Shown here one piece after another: positions 19,661 through 30,596 of a stretch of DNA of 64,000 nt. Each line of letters begins with the position of its first letter. Position 1 is the first letter of the stretch. The stretch is from an uncultured SAR86 cluster bacterium (GTDB lineage Bacteria; Pseudomonadota; Gammaproteobacteria; Magnimaribacterales; Magnimaribacteraceae). The notes below the pieces were generated by a model that saw nothing but the letters and a program-made list of their open reading frames with translations, had not been told where the DNA came from and did not search any database. The DNA lies in the NCBI GenBank assembly GCA_902604855.1, contig CACLAF010000001.1, positions 1-64,000 on the forward strand, in the 5' to 3' direction. A program made the translations under genes and the position numbers.

Positions 19661-21130
19661 TTAGCTCATTCTATAGTTAGGTGCCTCTTTAGTTACACTA
19701 ACATCATGAACATGGCTTTCATTTACTCCGGCAGAAGTAACCTGAACAAATTTTGGTTTGGTTCGCATTGACTCAATATCATGTGAGCCTGTATAACCCA
19801 TACTTTGTCTAAGGCCACCGATCATTTGGTGAATAACAGCTTCTAACCAACCTTTATAAGGAACTCTGCCTTCTATACCTTCCGGTACTAATTTTTCAGT
19901 AGCTCCAGCGCTGTCTTGAAAATAACGATCAGAAGAACCTTGATCACCTGACATAGCACCTATAGAGCCCATGCCTCTATATGATTTATAACTTCTTCCT
20001 TGATATAACTCTAATTCTCCTGGAGCTTCTTCAGTTCCAGCAAGCACACTTCCTAACATAACAGTGTGACCTCCAGCTGCTATGGCTTTAGCTATATCTC
20101 CTGAAAATCTTATTCCACCGTCTGCGATGATAGGAATATCTTTTTTTTGCAAAGCACTAGTTACTTCTGCAACTGCAGAAACTTGAGGTACTCCTACTCC
20201 GGTTACGATTCTTGTTGTGCAAATGGAACCTGGCCCAATACCAACTTTTACGGCATCAGCACCGGCCTCCACTAGAGCAAGGGCACCCTCACCCGTTGCT
20301 ATATTGCCTCCGATAATTTGTGTATCTTTAAAGGCTGATTTTACAGCTTTGATTTGTTTCAAAACACCTTCAGATTGGCCATGAGCGCTATCAAGAACCA
20401 GAACATCAACTCCAGCTGCAATTAATGCTTCGCATCTATCTAATGTATCAGCTTTAGTACCAATTGCAGCACCTGCAAGTAATCTTCCCTCCTCATCACG
20501 AGTAGCGTTAGGAAAATCCAAAGATTTATTAATATCTTTCAAAGTTACTAATCCAGTCAAAGCAAAAGAATCATCAACAAGTAGAATTTTTTCTATTCTG
20601 TTGACTTGTAACAGAGTCTTAATCACATCAGGACTTTCTCCTTCTCGCGCGGTTATCAATTTTTCTTTAGGAGTCATAATTTCTGATACTTGAACTGAAT
20701 GTTGCTCTTGAAACCTAAAATCCCTACTGGTTACAATTCCAACCAAATTTCCATGATCAACTACTGGCATACCAGAAATATTTAATTCGTTAGTCAACTG
20801 GATCAACTCACCTACTTTATTATCTGACCTTATAGTGATTGGATCTCTCACAATTCCACTTTCATATTTTTTAACTTTTTTCACTTCTGCGGCTTGATCT
20901 TGAATCGAAAGATTCTTATGAATAATTCCTATACCACCCAATTCACTCAATGCTATTCCCATGCGAGATTCAGTGACTGTATCCATGGCAGCAGATAATA
21001 ATGGAATATTTAAGTTAATTTTTTGAGTAAGACGTGTTTTTAGATCAACATCTTTTGGAAGGATATCGGAGTGATCAGGCAACAACAAAACATCATCAAA
21101 TGTGAGTGCTTTGTCTACGATACGCAACAT
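19661..21130 (-). CDS. guaB: IMP dehydrogenase
   Basis: [57 protein letters not shown]-domain insert. Confidence 0.98.
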   Translation of the reverse strand: MLRIVDKALTFDDVLLLPDHSDILPKDVDLKTRLTQKINLNIPLLSAAMDTVTESRMGIALSELGGIGIIHKNLSIQDQAAEVKKVKKYESGIVRDPITIRSDNKVGELIQLTNELNISGMPVVDHGNLVGIVTSRDFRFQEQHSVQVSEIMTPKEKLITAREGESPDVIKTLLQVNRIEKILLVDDSFALTGLVTLKDINKSLDFPNATRDEEGRLLAGAAIGTKADTLDRCEALIAAGVDVLVLDSAHGQSEGVLKQIKAVKSAFKDTQIIGGNIATGEGALALVEAGADAVKVGIGPGSICTTRIVTGVGVPQVSAVAEVTSALQKKDIPIIADGGIRFSGDIAKAIAAGGHTVMLGSVLAGTEEAPGELELYQGRSYKSYRGMGSIGAMSGDQGSSDRYFQDSAGATEKLVPEGIEGRVPYKGWLEAVIHQMIGGLRQSMGYTGSHDIESMRTKPKFVQVTSAGVNESHVHDVSVTKEAPNYRMS

Positions 21131-21217
21131 TTTTAAATTATACAGAACTTGTTGGTATTTACATCAAGTACCGAAGATTCTTTAGAGATGGGGTATAGTA
21201 TAGAAAAGGGGAAAATT

Positions 21218-22192
21218 ATGATTTCAGAACAACAAAAACCTGTAGATTCAGGATTTGGCGCTAAAAGTGAACCTAAAGAGGTATTGAAAGGAATAGATCT
21301 TAACGGAAAAGTAGCTATGGTTACTGGAGGTTATTCAGGTATTGGTCTAGAAACAGCGAGAGGTCTAAAAGAAGCAGGGGCAAGGGTTATTGTGCCGGCT
21401 AGAAGAACTGATGTAGCAAAAAAAGAACTCTCTGGAATAGTTGAAGAAGAAAATATTATGGAGATGGATCTAGCAGATCCTATTTCAGTCAATCATTTCG
21501 TAAATGAATATAAAAATACGGGTAGTTCATTAGATATCTTAATTAACAATGCAGCTGTGATGGCTTGTCCCCAGATGCCAACAAAAGAAGGTTGGGATTT
21601 GCAGTTTGCAGTAAACCACATAGGTCACTTTATTCTGACAAAGGGCTTACTTCCAATAATGATGAAATCTTCAGAGGCAAGAATCGTAACCCTCTCTTCT
21701 ACAGGTCATAAATTGTCTGGTATTCAATGGAAAGATGTTCACTTTGATGAGTCTTATGATAAATGGAAAGCTTACGGACAATCTAAAACTGCTGCAAGCT
21801 TACTAGCTGTAGAAATTAGCAACAAGATGAGTAATGAAGGTATAAAAACATACTCTGTTCATCCGGGTGGAATATTTACACCTCTACAAAGACACTTGGA
21901 AAAAGAGGAAATGATTGCCTTGGGATGGTTAGGAGAAGATGGAGAACTTTCCGAAATGGCTGCTGCTAACTTTAAATCTACAACTCAAGGTGCAGCAACC
22001 AGTCTTTGGTGTGCTACTAGCCCTATGCTAGATAATGTGAGTGGAGTTTATTGTGAGAATTGTGATGTAGCAGTGAGACAAGAGGATGGGCCTTCGGCAA
22101 GATATGTGGGAGTTGCTGATTGGGCAGTAGATACTGACGAAGCATCAAAACTTTGGGAGTTAACTGAACACACTCTTTCCTCTTTGAGTTAA
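21218..22192 (+). CDS. short-chain dehydrogenase/reductase
   Basis: KVAMVTGGYSGIGLETARGLKEAGARVIVPARR, NNAAV, YGQSKTAA. RBS-like aaggggaaa before ATG at 21218 suggests this start rather than 21149. Confidence 0.85.
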   Translation: MISEQQKPVDSGFGAKSEPKEVLKGIDLNGKVAMVTGGYSGIGLETARGLKEAGARVIVPARRTDVAKKELSGIVEEENIMEMDLADPISVNHFVNEYKNTGSSLDILINNAAVMACPQMPTKEGWDLQFAVNHIGHFILTKGLLPIMMKSSEARIVTLSSTGHKLSGIQWKDVHFDESYDKWKAYGQSKTAASLLAVEISNKMSNEGIKTYSVHPGGIFTPLQRHLEKEEMIALGWLGEDGELSEMAAANFKSTTQGAATSLWCATSPMLDNVSGVYCENCDVAVRQEDGPSARYVGVADWAVDTDEASKLWELTEHTLSSLS

Positions 22193-22219
22193 AATAGCTT
22201 AAACCTCAAAAAACCTTAA

Positions 22220-23464
22220 ATGAACACTTTCTTTGGATGGCGTATGGTGGTTATAGCTATAGCCATCGACTTCTTTGCTGTTGGTTTTGCTTTCCAAACT
22301 TATCCAGTTATTCAATTGCACCTGGAAAAAGAGCTAAATCTTTCGAGATTTGTTACAACTCTTACCATCCCAATATTCATGATGTGCTCTGCAATCTTTT
22401 TTCCAATAGTCGGAAGACTTCTAGACCAATATTCTGTAAAAAAGATAATTGTTTGGGGAGGTTTCATCTATTCGATCAGCTTGATGTCACTTTACCTGAC
22501 GTTTAATTACTTCACTTTCATTTTTATTTATGGACTCCCTATTGCCTTAGGCGCGACTCTCATGGGAAATCTAGCGACATCAAAATTAGTCTCTTCTTGG
22601 TTTGAAAATCAGGCAGGAAGAGCTTTGGGTTTCGCTGCTGTTGGTGTTTCTTTTGCGGGCTTTATATTTCCTAACCTAACCCAATACTTCTTGATGGATG
22701 TTTTGTTATTAGAGTGGAGAGAAGTCTATCTTGTCTTTGGTCTGTTTTTATTAGTAATTATTTCGCCCCTCATCTTCTTACTTGTTATAGACAAACCAGA
22801 AGATGTTGGTCAGGAGATAGATGGAGGAGTAGAGATAGAAGGACTTGAACCAGAAAATAATTTTGGTGTTGAGTGGCAAATTAAGGATCTCTTAAAGAAT
22901 AGGAATTTTTGGATATTAACAGCGGTTTTCTCATTACAATTTTCTTCTATGATGGCCATTCTTGCTCATCTTACATTTTATGCTTCTGAGAGAGGTTGGG
23001 CAGATCAGGCAGCATTTATCTTTGGAATGTATGCTATTCCGGCCATGTTGAGTAAGGTTATATTCGGATGGTTGGTTGAAAAGAAACTTGATCCCAGGAT
23101 GGCAGTAACTATATCTTTATTTTTGCAAGCATTAGGTCTTCTGTTGATTACTTTTACACAGAGCCCTACTCAATTAGCATTAGTCATAGCCCTATTTGGA
23201 TTTGGTGGAGGGGCAGGACTTCCAATGAGTAATATTCTTTTCAGAAATACATTTACTCCAAAAAGCTTTGGAACTTCAAGGGGATTATCACAGCCTTTTA
23301 TTTTTTTATTCCAGGCAATTGGAACACCGGGTGTTGCTCTTCTATTTCAATACTATGGGAATTATGAAAATGCTTTTCTAATGCTTACTGGCATGGTTGT
23401 GTTGGCCATATTCATTATATGGTTCATGAAAAAACCTCAAGAAGATTTAGTCAGGAGTTCTTGA
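22220..23464 (+). CDS. MFS transporter
   Basis: 12-TM-type hydrophobic protein, 414 aa, MFS-like loops (GRLLDQYSVKKII). Confidence 0.85.
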   Translation: MNTFFGWRMVVIAIAIDFFAVGFAFQTYPVIQLHLEKELNLSRFVTTLTIPIFMMCSAIFFPIVGRLLDQYSVKKIIVWGGFIYSISLMSLYLTFNYFTFIFIYGLPIALGATLMGNLATSKLVSSWFENQAGRALGFAAVGVSFAGFIFPNLTQYFLMDVLLLEWREVYLVFGLFLLVIISPLIFLLVIDKPEDVGQEIDGGVEIEGLEPENNFGVEWQIKDLLKNRNFWILTAVFSLQFSSMMAILAHLTFYASERGWADQAAFIFGMYAIPAMLSKVIFGWLVEKKLDPRMAVTISLFLQALGLLLITFTQSPTQLALVIALFGFGGGAGLPMSNILFRNTFTPKSFGTSRGLSQPFIFLFQAIGTPGVALLFQYYGNYENAFLMLTGMVVLAIFIIWFMKKPQEDLVRSS

Positions 23465-24321
23465 ATCAGTCGATCAAGGTTCTCAATAAAAGGTAAAGGT
23501 TGGTCTAACATTAAATGATGCTGTGCATCCCTTAAACCAAAAATTGGTGAATTTTCTGGAAGAAGATCTTTCATCGTTTGCAACTCACCCTCTTTAAATT
23601 CAATAGTATGTTCACCATAATAAAAGCCGACGGGACAACTGAGTTCAGATAATATCTTTGAGTGATCTGAACCTATAATCAAGCCATCATAAGCAGATGG
23701 ATCGAATGTCCACGCCCAACCTTTTTCAGTCTCTCTAATAGAGTGATCTGCAATGTAATCAACTAAATATTGATTTATGCATTGCTGAGGAGGCATTAAT
23801 CTGAATCTTTTTATGAGCTCCTCTCTTTCTTTTACAATTCTTGGTGGTCTCGCAGGTGCTCTATCCTCATACCATTCATGATGTTCCTCAGGTTTATTCA
23901 CCACAAAATCAACTAGCAAAAGACCTGACATATCTTGACTATGTTTTGAAGCAGTTATTAAGGAGACCATACCGCCAAAACTATGACCTACTACTATCGG
24001 ATTTTCCATCCTAGTATCCTTGACTACTCCCCAAACATCATCAACAAAAGTATCTCTTGTATAAAAAGATCTCCAGTCACTTCCTCCCATACCTGAAAAA
24101 CTCATGACAACAAAATGATATCTATCAGAGAGCATAGATCCAATGAATTTAAACCAATGAGCATGAGCATTGGTACCATGGAGCATGATTACACTTTGAT
24201 TTTCTGGATTTCCCCATTCCATGTATTCAATGCATGCGCCATTAACCTCAACGAACTTGCTTGTGTGTTCTTTGTCTAGTGCTTGGTCAAACCAATCAGG
24301 ATTAGTTGTAATGAGTGCCAT
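23437..24321 (-). CDS. alpha/beta hydrolase
   Basis: VIMLHGTNAHAHWF, VVGHSFGGMVSLI, AQHHLMLDQP. Confidence 0.9.
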   Translation of the reverse strand: MALITTNPDWFDQALDKEHTSKFVEVNGACIEYMEWGNPENQSVIMLHGTNAHAHWFKFIGSMLSDRYHFVVMSFSGMGGSDWRSFYTRDTFVDDVWGVVKDTRMENPIVVGHSFGGMVSLITASKHSQDMSGLLLVDFVVNKPEEHHEWYEDRAPARPPRIVKEREELIKRFRLMPPQQCINQYLVDYIADHSIRETEKGWAWTFDPSAYDGLIIGSDHSKILSELSCPVGFYYGEHTIEFKEGELQTMKDLLPENSPIFGLRDAQHHLMLDQPLPFIENLDRLIQELLTKSS

Positions 24322-24382
24322 CTTGTAGTTTTAAAAAATCAAGGATATTAGATGATTCTAAAGGTTAATTGAACTTTTTATT

Positions 24383-24721
24383 TTAGGTATTTAGGGTATC
24401 GGTCTTTGCAGCAGCAATAAAATCATTCTTATGGAGTCCGCCAATCTTATGCGTCCACCATGTAACTTCGACCTTGCCCCATTCTAAAAGAATTGCAGGA
24501 TGATGATCTTCCTCTTCGGCTAAGGCAGCAACTTTCTGAGTAAATCTTAAAGACTGTTCATAGTCATCAAATTTAAAAACTCTATTGAGCATTAAAACTG
24601 AATCTTTTGTTATAGGTTGCCAGTCAGGTATCTCTTTTAAGAGGGCTGGCAGCTCATCATCAGTGACCCTAGGAGCATCTGCTCTGCAAGCAACACATTT
24701 TTGTTTGAGTAAGTCTTCCAT
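24383..24721 (-). CDS. phhB: 4a-hydroxytetrahydrobiopterin dehydratase
   Basis: FTQKVAALAEEEDHHPAILLEWGKVEVTWWTHKIGGLHKNDFIAAAKTD. Confidence 0.9.
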   Translation of the reverse strand: MEDLLKQKCVACRADAPRVTDDELPALLKEIPDWQPITKDSVLMLNRVFKFDDYEQSLRFTQKVAALAEEEDHHPAILLEWGKVEVTWWTHKIGGLHKNDFIAAAKTDTLNT

Positions 24722-24723
24722 AG

Positions 24724-26130
24724 CTATTTACTAATTCCTCCTTTGGTTAATTTCGAGGGATTCAATAACTTTTTAAGTTGTGCTTCAGACAAATCTGTTT
24801 CTTCTTTTGCAACTTCAATTATTGGCTTACCCAGCTTGTAGGCTTTCTTAGCTATCTCTGCAGCTTTTTCATAACCAATAATTGGGTTAAGAACAGTAAC
24901 AAGGATAGGATTCCTTGATAAAGAAGCTTCAAGGCTTTTCTTGTTTACTTTGAAAGTTTTAATGGCTTTATTCGCTAGAACATCCATCGCTCCTGATAAA
25001 AGATTAATACTCTTCAGTAAGTTGTAGGCAATAACTGGCAACATGACATTTAATTGAAAATTTCCAGCTTGAGCTGCAACCGTAATAGAAACATCATTGC
25101 CGATAACATCGGCTGAAACCATTGTAACGGCCTCTGGTATGACAGGATTAACCTTGCCTGGCATGATACTACTCCCAGGTTGAAGTGCTTGTAATTCAAT
25201 TTCAGACAAGCCCGCTAATGGTCCACTATTCATCCACCTTAAATCATTAGAAATTTTCATCAGAATTACTGCTAGATTTTTTAATTCACCTGAGAGTTGA
25301 ACAGAGCAATCTTGTGCACTGAGTTCATGAAAGAAGTTAGAACTAGCTACGAATTTGCAATTACTTCCAGACAATTTAGTGAGCTCTTGTGCAAAAATCT
25401 TTGCAAACTGCTTGTGAGCATTTATACCACTTCCTACTGCTGTACCTCCTTGAGGCATTTCTAAAAACCTTTCTTCTATCACTTCTAGCATTTTTCGAGA
25501 AGCGGTTAACTGACTCGACCACGCTTTAAGTTCGTCAGAAAAATCTACTGGCATAGCATCCATCAAATGAGTTCTACCTGTTTTTGCTATACCTTGAACA
25601 GATTCTGCCTTATTTTCAATTTCACTTATGAGTTTATCTAATGCTGGATAGAGTTTTTTAGTCAAATCCATATGGGCCGATACTTTTATTGCAGTTGGAA
25701 TAACATCATTACTGCTTTGACTCATATTTACATCGTCATTAGGTCCTATCTCTAATTTAGAATTCTTGCCTGCTAGATTTGCAATGACTTCATTAGCATT
25801 CATATTTGAGCTAGTTCCAGAACCAGTTTGAAAAACATCTATTGGGAATTCGTTATGATGCTTTTCTTGCCAAACTTCTTTAGCAGCCTTTGATATAGCT
25901 TTGGCTTTATTGGCTGGAAGAAGTTTCAATATTAAATTTGCTCTTGCCGCTGCATCCTTGACCAACCCTAAAGAGCAGATGAAAGACTTAGTAAAAGGAA
26001 AATCCATTTTTATTCCGCTAATTGGGAAGTTGTTAACTGCTCTTTGTGTTTGCGCTCCCCAAAGGGCTTTCCTTGGAACCCTTACCTCACCTATGCTATC
26101 TTTTTCAATTCTGTAGTTCTTTATTGCCAT
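24724..26130 (-). CDS. fumC: fumarate hydratase class II
   Basis: WGAQTQRAVNNFPISG, TGSGTSSNMNANEV, LQPGSSIMPGKVNPVIPEA signature. Confidence 0.95.
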   Translation of the reverse strand: MAIKNYRIEKDSIGEVRVPRKALWGAQTQRAVNNFPISGIKMDFPFTKSFICSLGLVKDAAARANLILKLLPANKAKAISKAAKEVWQEKHHNEFPIDVFQTGSGTSSNMNANEVIANLAGKNSKLEIGPNDDVNMSQSSNDVIPTAIKVSAHMDLTKKLYPALDKLISEIENKAESVQGIAKTGRTHLMDAMPVDFSDELKAWSSQLTASRKMLEVIEERFLEMPQGGTAVGSGINAHKQFAKIFAQELTKLSGSNCKFVASSNFFHELSAQDCSVQLSGELKNLAVILMKISNDLRWMNSGPLAGLSEIELQALQPGSSIMPGKVNPVIPEAVTMVSADVIGNDVSITVAAQAGNFQLNVMLPVIAYNLLKSINLLSGAMDVLANKAIKTFKVNKKSLEASLSRNPILVTVLNPIIGYEKAAEIAKKAYKLGKPIIEVAKEETDLSEAQLKKLLNPSKLTKGGISK

Positions 26131-26226
26131 GAAATTCTTTTATATTTTTTGTAGTATGAGTTATATTTTAGCAAATATGCTAGATTAATTAGCTGAATTT
26201 AATTTATTACCTTTATCGGAGAACAA

Positions 26227-27024
26227 ATGATGGAAATAGATGTAACAAAAGGCAAGACGGAGCCAAGAAATAGAGGTGACTTAAATCCTCCTGAATTCAA
26301 TTCTATTGATGAGGAAAGAAGACATGGTCTAGAAAGATTAGCGAGTGCTTTTCGTATGTTTGCACACTTTGGTTTCGATGAAGGGCTTGCAGGTCACATA
26401 ACATTAAGAGATCCGGAACATAAGGATCATTTTTGGGTGAATCCTTTTGGAGTTCATTTCGGACAGATGAAAGTGTCTGATTTGTTATTAGTAAGTCATG
26501 ATGGGGATATAGTGATAGGAGATAAGCCAGTAAATAATGCAGCTTTTGCCATCCATTCCAGACTTCATATGAACCATCCTGATCTAAATGCAGCAGCGCA
26601 TTCTCATTCAATGTATGGAAAAACTTTTTCAACAATGGGAAGGTTATTAGAGCCTATAACTCAAGATTCTTGTGCTTTTTATGATAACCATGTCCTTTTT
26701 GATGACTTTACAGGAGTTGTTCTTGAGACAAGTGAGGGAGATAGAATTGCAGAAGCATTGGGGAATAAAAAGGCAGCTATATTAAAAAATCATGGACTTT
26801 TAACAACTGGAAAAACTGTTGATGAAGCTGCCTGGGGATTCCTATCGATGGATCGTTGTTGTCAATCTCAGCTACTAGCAGAGAATGTTGGACAGATGCA
26901 AAGAATTCCTGATGATGTGGCGGAAGTGACTAGAGGCCAGGTGGGCTCACCTTTTGGAATGTGGGCAAGCTACCAACCTATATATGACCTTATGGTAGAG
27001 AAAGACGATAGCTTTTTGAATTAA
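26227..27024 (+). CDS. class II aldolase/adducin family protein
   Basis: GLAGHITLRDPEHKDHFWVNPFG, AAAHSHSMYGKTFS, AAILKNHGLLTTG. Confidence 0.9.
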   Translation: MMEIDVTKGKTEPRNRGDLNPPEFNSIDEERRHGLERLASAFRMFAHFGFDEGLAGHITLRDPEHKDHFWVNPFGVHFGQMKVSDLLLVSHDGDIVIGDKPVNNAAFAIHSRLHMNHPDLNAAAHSHSMYGKTFSTMGRLLEPITQDSCAFYDNHVLFDDFTGVVLETSEGDRIAEALGNKKAAILKNHGLLTTGKTVDEAAWGFLSMDRCCQSQLLAENVGQMQRIPDDVAEVTRGQVGSPFGMWASYQPIYDLMVEKDDSFLN

Positions 27025-28133
27025 GCTTTTGTAAGAGCTTCTTTCATTTTATCGTCATAACCATCAACAAATCCCCAATTAGACATGTAATTGATAAATT
27101 TTGGGGAGAGACCCTCACCAGCTAGATATTCAACAGATACAGGAATGACTGGAGTTTCAAATTCTGGGTTATCTGCATAAAGTTCTGGAAAGTTATGATT
27201 CAATATTGCGGCTCTGCCTAACATTATCCAATCGATATCTTCTTCCATAGCACGAGTTGCATCTTGTGGAGTTCTGATATTGCCCGCAACGCCTAATCTG
27301 GTATTACCTTTTTCAAGTTCAGCAAAATGTTGTAACAATGATTTACCTTTGAATTCTTCTTCTTGAGGCTCTTTGAATGAATCCCATAAAGACATGTCCA
27401 AGAAATCTAGTTTGTCCGACAACATAAGCTCTTCAGCAAGTTGTTTAGATTCTCCTAACTTTATGCCAAATCTTTCGGAAGATAATCTGACACCGAGCAT
27501 AAATTCACTGGCACATTCCGATCTGACACCATCAATTATTTCATTGAGTAAACGTGCTCTACCTTCCAAATCGCCCCCATATTCATCATCTCTAAGATTT
27601 ACCTCGTCACTTAAAAACTGACAGATAATATAACCATGTGCGCCATGAAGTTCGACTCCGTCAAAACCAGCTTTTTCAGATCTTACTGCTCCAGCAATAA
27701 AATCATCTCTAAGAGTTTTGACTTCATCTAAAGTTAATGCGCGAGCTGAAAACTCCTCATTATCTGAGGGACAAACCGGATCTTCACCAATTAGTTCTTT
27801 TGGTGAACGCATACCAGCATGATGTAACTGCACAATTGAAACACTATCCTGATCATTAATTTCTTTGGCTAATCTAGTTAAACCTTCTAAATGATCATCT
27901 GAAAATACACCCATTTGACCTGGAAAACCTTTGCCTATGGCCTGTATATGAGAAGCACAAGTCATGGTAAGTCCAAAACCGCCTTTTGCTCTCATCGTTA
28001 ACCAATGGAATTCCTCTTCAGACATTACTCCATCTTCGTGACTCTGAGAATTCGTTAAAGGAGCAAGCATAAACCTGTTCTTCATATCAGGTCCTCTAGT
28101 GAAACCTAGAGGCGTAAGAAGCTTATTCACCAA
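27021..28133 (-). CDS. NADH:flavin oxidoreductase (old yellow enzyme family)
   Basis: KNRFMLAPLTNSQSHEDG, AGFDGVELHGAHGYIICQFLSDEVNLRDDEYGGDLEGRARLLNEI. Confidence 0.95.
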   Translation of the reverse strand: MVNKLLTPLGFTRGPDMKNRFMLAPLTNSQSHEDGVMSEEEFHWLTMRAKGGFGLTMTCASHIQAIGKGFPGQMGVFSDDHLEGLTRLAKEINDQDSVSIVQLHHAGMRSPKELIGEDPVCPSDNEEFSARALTLDEVKTLRDDFIAGAVRSEKAGFDGVELHGAHGYIICQFLSDEVNLRDDEYGGDLEGRARLLNEIIDGVRSECASEFMLGVRLSSERFGIKLGESKQLAEELMLSDKLDFLDMSLWDSFKEPQEEEFKGKSLLQHFAELEKGNTRLGVAGNIRTPQDATRAMEEDIDWIMLGRAAILNHNFPELYADNPEFETPVIPVSVEYLAGEGLSPKFINYMSNWGFVDGYDDKMKEALTKA

Positions 28134-28728
28134 GTTTCTCCTCTACTTGCCATAAATTATCTTTACCGAAATACATTTCATCCTCAACAAAAAAGGTGGG
28201 TATTCCAAACACTCCTCTCTCTGCTGCTGCTTCAGTATTTGATATTAATTTTGCTTTCACTTCTGGATCTTGCATCTGATTCATCAATTTATCTGCATCA
28301 AGTCCAGACTCTTCGAAAGCAGCTTTAATAACTTCTGGATCATCCATTTTTTTGGGCTCTTCCCACATATGAATCAAAATCTTATCTATGTATTCTTCGA
28401 GATAACCATCCATATCAGCAGCCACTGCACCTCTGATAATTTGTAAACTAATTACAGGAAAATGAGGATTCATTTGGAATTTATCCAAACCGTACCTTTG
28501 TATGAAACGTTGCATTTCGATATTTTGGTATTCATTTTTATTCTTTACCCCAAAGAACTGTTCCATTGGAGGTTTGTTATTAGTGAGTTTGAAAATGCCG
28601 CCTAACAAAACTGGAATGTAGTTAATTTCAGCTCCTGTTCTCTCCTTAATAGATTGCATTACCTTGTGGCTTAAATAAGCATTTGGGCTTGCAAAATCAA
28701 AATAAAAATCAACTTTCTTGGTCATCAT
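28123..28728 (-). CDS. DsbA-family/2-hydroxychromene-2-carboxylate isomerase-like protein
   Basis: KKVDFYFDFASPNAYLSHK, RGVFGIPTFFVEDEMYFGKDNLWQVE; ATG at 28728 preferred over the ORF-track start at 28857. Confidence 0.85.
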   Translation of the reverse strand: MMTKKVDFYFDFASPNAYLSHKVMQSIKERTGAEINYIPVLLGGIFKLTNNKPPMEQFFGVKNKNEYQNIEMQRFIQRYGLDKFQMNPHFPVISLQIIRGAVAADMDGYLEEYIDKILIHMWEEPKKMDDPEVIKAAFEESGLDADKLMNQMQDPEVKAKLISNTEAAAERGVFGIPTFFVEDEMYFGKDNLWQVEEKLGE

Positions 28729-30574
28729 CTTCTCCTCTATCTTCAATCCTTTTAAGTAACTCTGAATAATCCAATGATAAACAATACCCGTCACTAAAAC
28801 CATCGAATGTTTCCTGTGGTAGATCTTCTCCGTAGGTGAGTGCAAAAAGTGATTCACACTTCTCTACTAAAGTTAATCGAGTATCCTTTTCTAAATTACT
28901 TACAATTGAACTTTTAGTAATTTCATCATTTGACATGATAAGGCCTTGGTCTAACTCAGAATCCAAAATCATATATTTGCCCTGATCTGACCATGCAGTC
29001 CACTCAGGTAAATCATTTGACCTTCCCTTGCCTGGTTTTCCAGAGTAAGCAAACTCTGCCCAATATGACATCATCTGATCAGATAATTTGGTTACACTTT
29101 CTTGATCTTCGATAACCAAATTTTTAACTATTATATTTTCTAGTCCGGCAGGAAATAGAAACAATAATTCCATGGCATGAGCCGATCCAATGAGTTCTGC
29201 AAAATCCATACCTAAAACATTTGGTAACTCATCCCAATCAAATCTATAAGCAAAAGTACTTTTATAACCTGTATTTATAAGATCTCGTGACGGAGAATCA
29301 ACTGCTCTCTCTTTCCATGAATCAGAGGCATATTGATTTATTGCATTGTAATAATCTGGTCTTAATATTTCTAACGGAAGCTCATCAATACCAAATTGCA
29401 AAAGCGTTCTAGCGATAAAGCCCTCTCCTTCTCCCCATTTAACAAAGTCAGGATTTCGCATATTGAATAATTTGGTTTCATACCTGGTTGTACCGAGCAT
29501 AATGGGTACTCTTGGAAGCTTATTATTTACAAAAGTTTCATAAATACCTTCTTTTCTTATTACATAACCATCATTAAAAGCTCTCGTCATACCACCTTTT
29601 TTTGGTCTCGCATCCGAATAAGCTATTAATAGCTCTTCTGGTGATTTGGCTCTTAAATAAGTTTCTAGATCCTTTAAATCCATTGAGTCCTGTTTAAACC
29701 TGCCTTCCTCTAGACTATCAACAGTGCCATCACTTAACATAAGTCTATTGATTACTTCTTTAGAGCTTTGTATTCCAGAAATACCACTTTCTGGATAGTA
29801 AGACTCGGCATCATTTACTGAAGAATGAGAGAGTATCCCACTTTGAACAATAGCCTTATGAAATAGGCCCTCTGCTATGGGAGAGGCATATAGTGCTGCT
29901 ACATTATGACCACCAGCTGACTCACCATAAATTGTTACGTTATCTCGATCTCCTCCAAAATTTTCAATATTTTCGCTTATCCATTTAAGGGCCATAATGT
30001 TATCTAAGGTCCCAAAATTACCTGATTTATCATCTTCTGAAGAATTTTCTTGTCTGAGCGAAGGATGCCTAAACCACCCTAAATTAGACATCCTGTACTG
30101 GACTGTAACTACGATTACATTATGTTTTGAGACAATATGAGATGGATCATATGTATCAGCAGAACCAATGGTATTTCCTCCTCCATGAATCCACATCATT
30201 ACAGGCGCTTTTTTACTTTTTATATCTACCTTAGGCCAATCGGGTGTCCAGACATTCAGATACAAACAATCCTCTGATCCTGACCATCCGCCTTCATTTC
30301 CAGTCATCACCCCATCTCTTTGAAAACATATGTCAGCAAATTTTGAAGCATCAAATATTGAATCAAACTTCAATGGAGCTAAAGGGGCTTTCCATCTTAA
30401 TTCCTCTAATGGAGGTTGCGCAAAAGGAATTCCTTTCCAAGCATATGTATTATTATTGGCTTCTACGCCTATCAATTGTCCCTGCGAAATATTTCTTAGT
30501 AAGTCTTCTTCATTTGTGCTTCCACATCCGTAAATGAAAGCCAAGAAGCAGCCTATGGCCATTATTTTTTTCAT
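28709..30574 (-). CDS. carboxylesterase type B, predicted lipoprotein
   Basis: Lipobox-like FLAFIYGCGS; GESAGGHNVAALYASP nucleophile elbow; EDCLYLNVWTP. Confidence 0.9.
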   Translation of the reverse strand: MKKIMAIGCFLAFIYGCGSTNEEDLLRNISQGQLIGVEANNNTYAWKGIPFAQPPLEELRWKAPLAPLKFDSIFDASKFADICFQRDGVMTGNEGGWSGSEDCLYLNVWTPDWPKVDIKSKKAPVMMWIHGGGNTIGSADTYDPSHIVSKHNVIVVTVQYRMSNLGWFRHPSLRQENSSEDDKSGNFGTLDNIMALKWISENIENFGGDRDNVTIYGESAGGHNVAALYASPIAEGLFHKAIVQSGILSHSSVNDAESYYPESGISGIQSSKEVINRLMLSDGTVDSLEEGRFKQDSMDLKDLETYLRAKSPEELLIAYSDARPKKGGMTRAFNDGYVIRKEGIYETFVNNKLPRVPIMLGTTRYETKLFNMRNPDFVKWGEGEGFIARTLLQFGIDELPLEILRPDYYNAINQYASDSWKERAVDSPSRDLINTGYKSTFAYRFDWDELPNVLGMDFAELIGSAHAMELLFLFPAGLENIIVKNLVIEDQESVTKLSDQMMSYWAEFAYSGKPGKGRSNDLPEWTAWSDQGKYMILDSELDQGLIMSNDEITKSSIVSNLEKDTRLTLVEKCESLFALTYGEDLPQETFDGFSDGYCLSLDYSELLKRIEDRGEDDDQES

Positions 30575-30596
30575 TTTCTCCCCTAATTTTTTTAAT

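Noticed and set aside
21149-22192. SDR start at 21149
   Set aside because: The extra N-terminus falls in the divergent guaB promoter region; ATG at 21218 has a purine-rich RBS.
28123-28857. DsbA-like ORF extended to 28857
   Set aside because: That start lies ~150 nt inside the upstream esterase in another frame; the family start MMTKKVDFYFDFASPN is at 28728.
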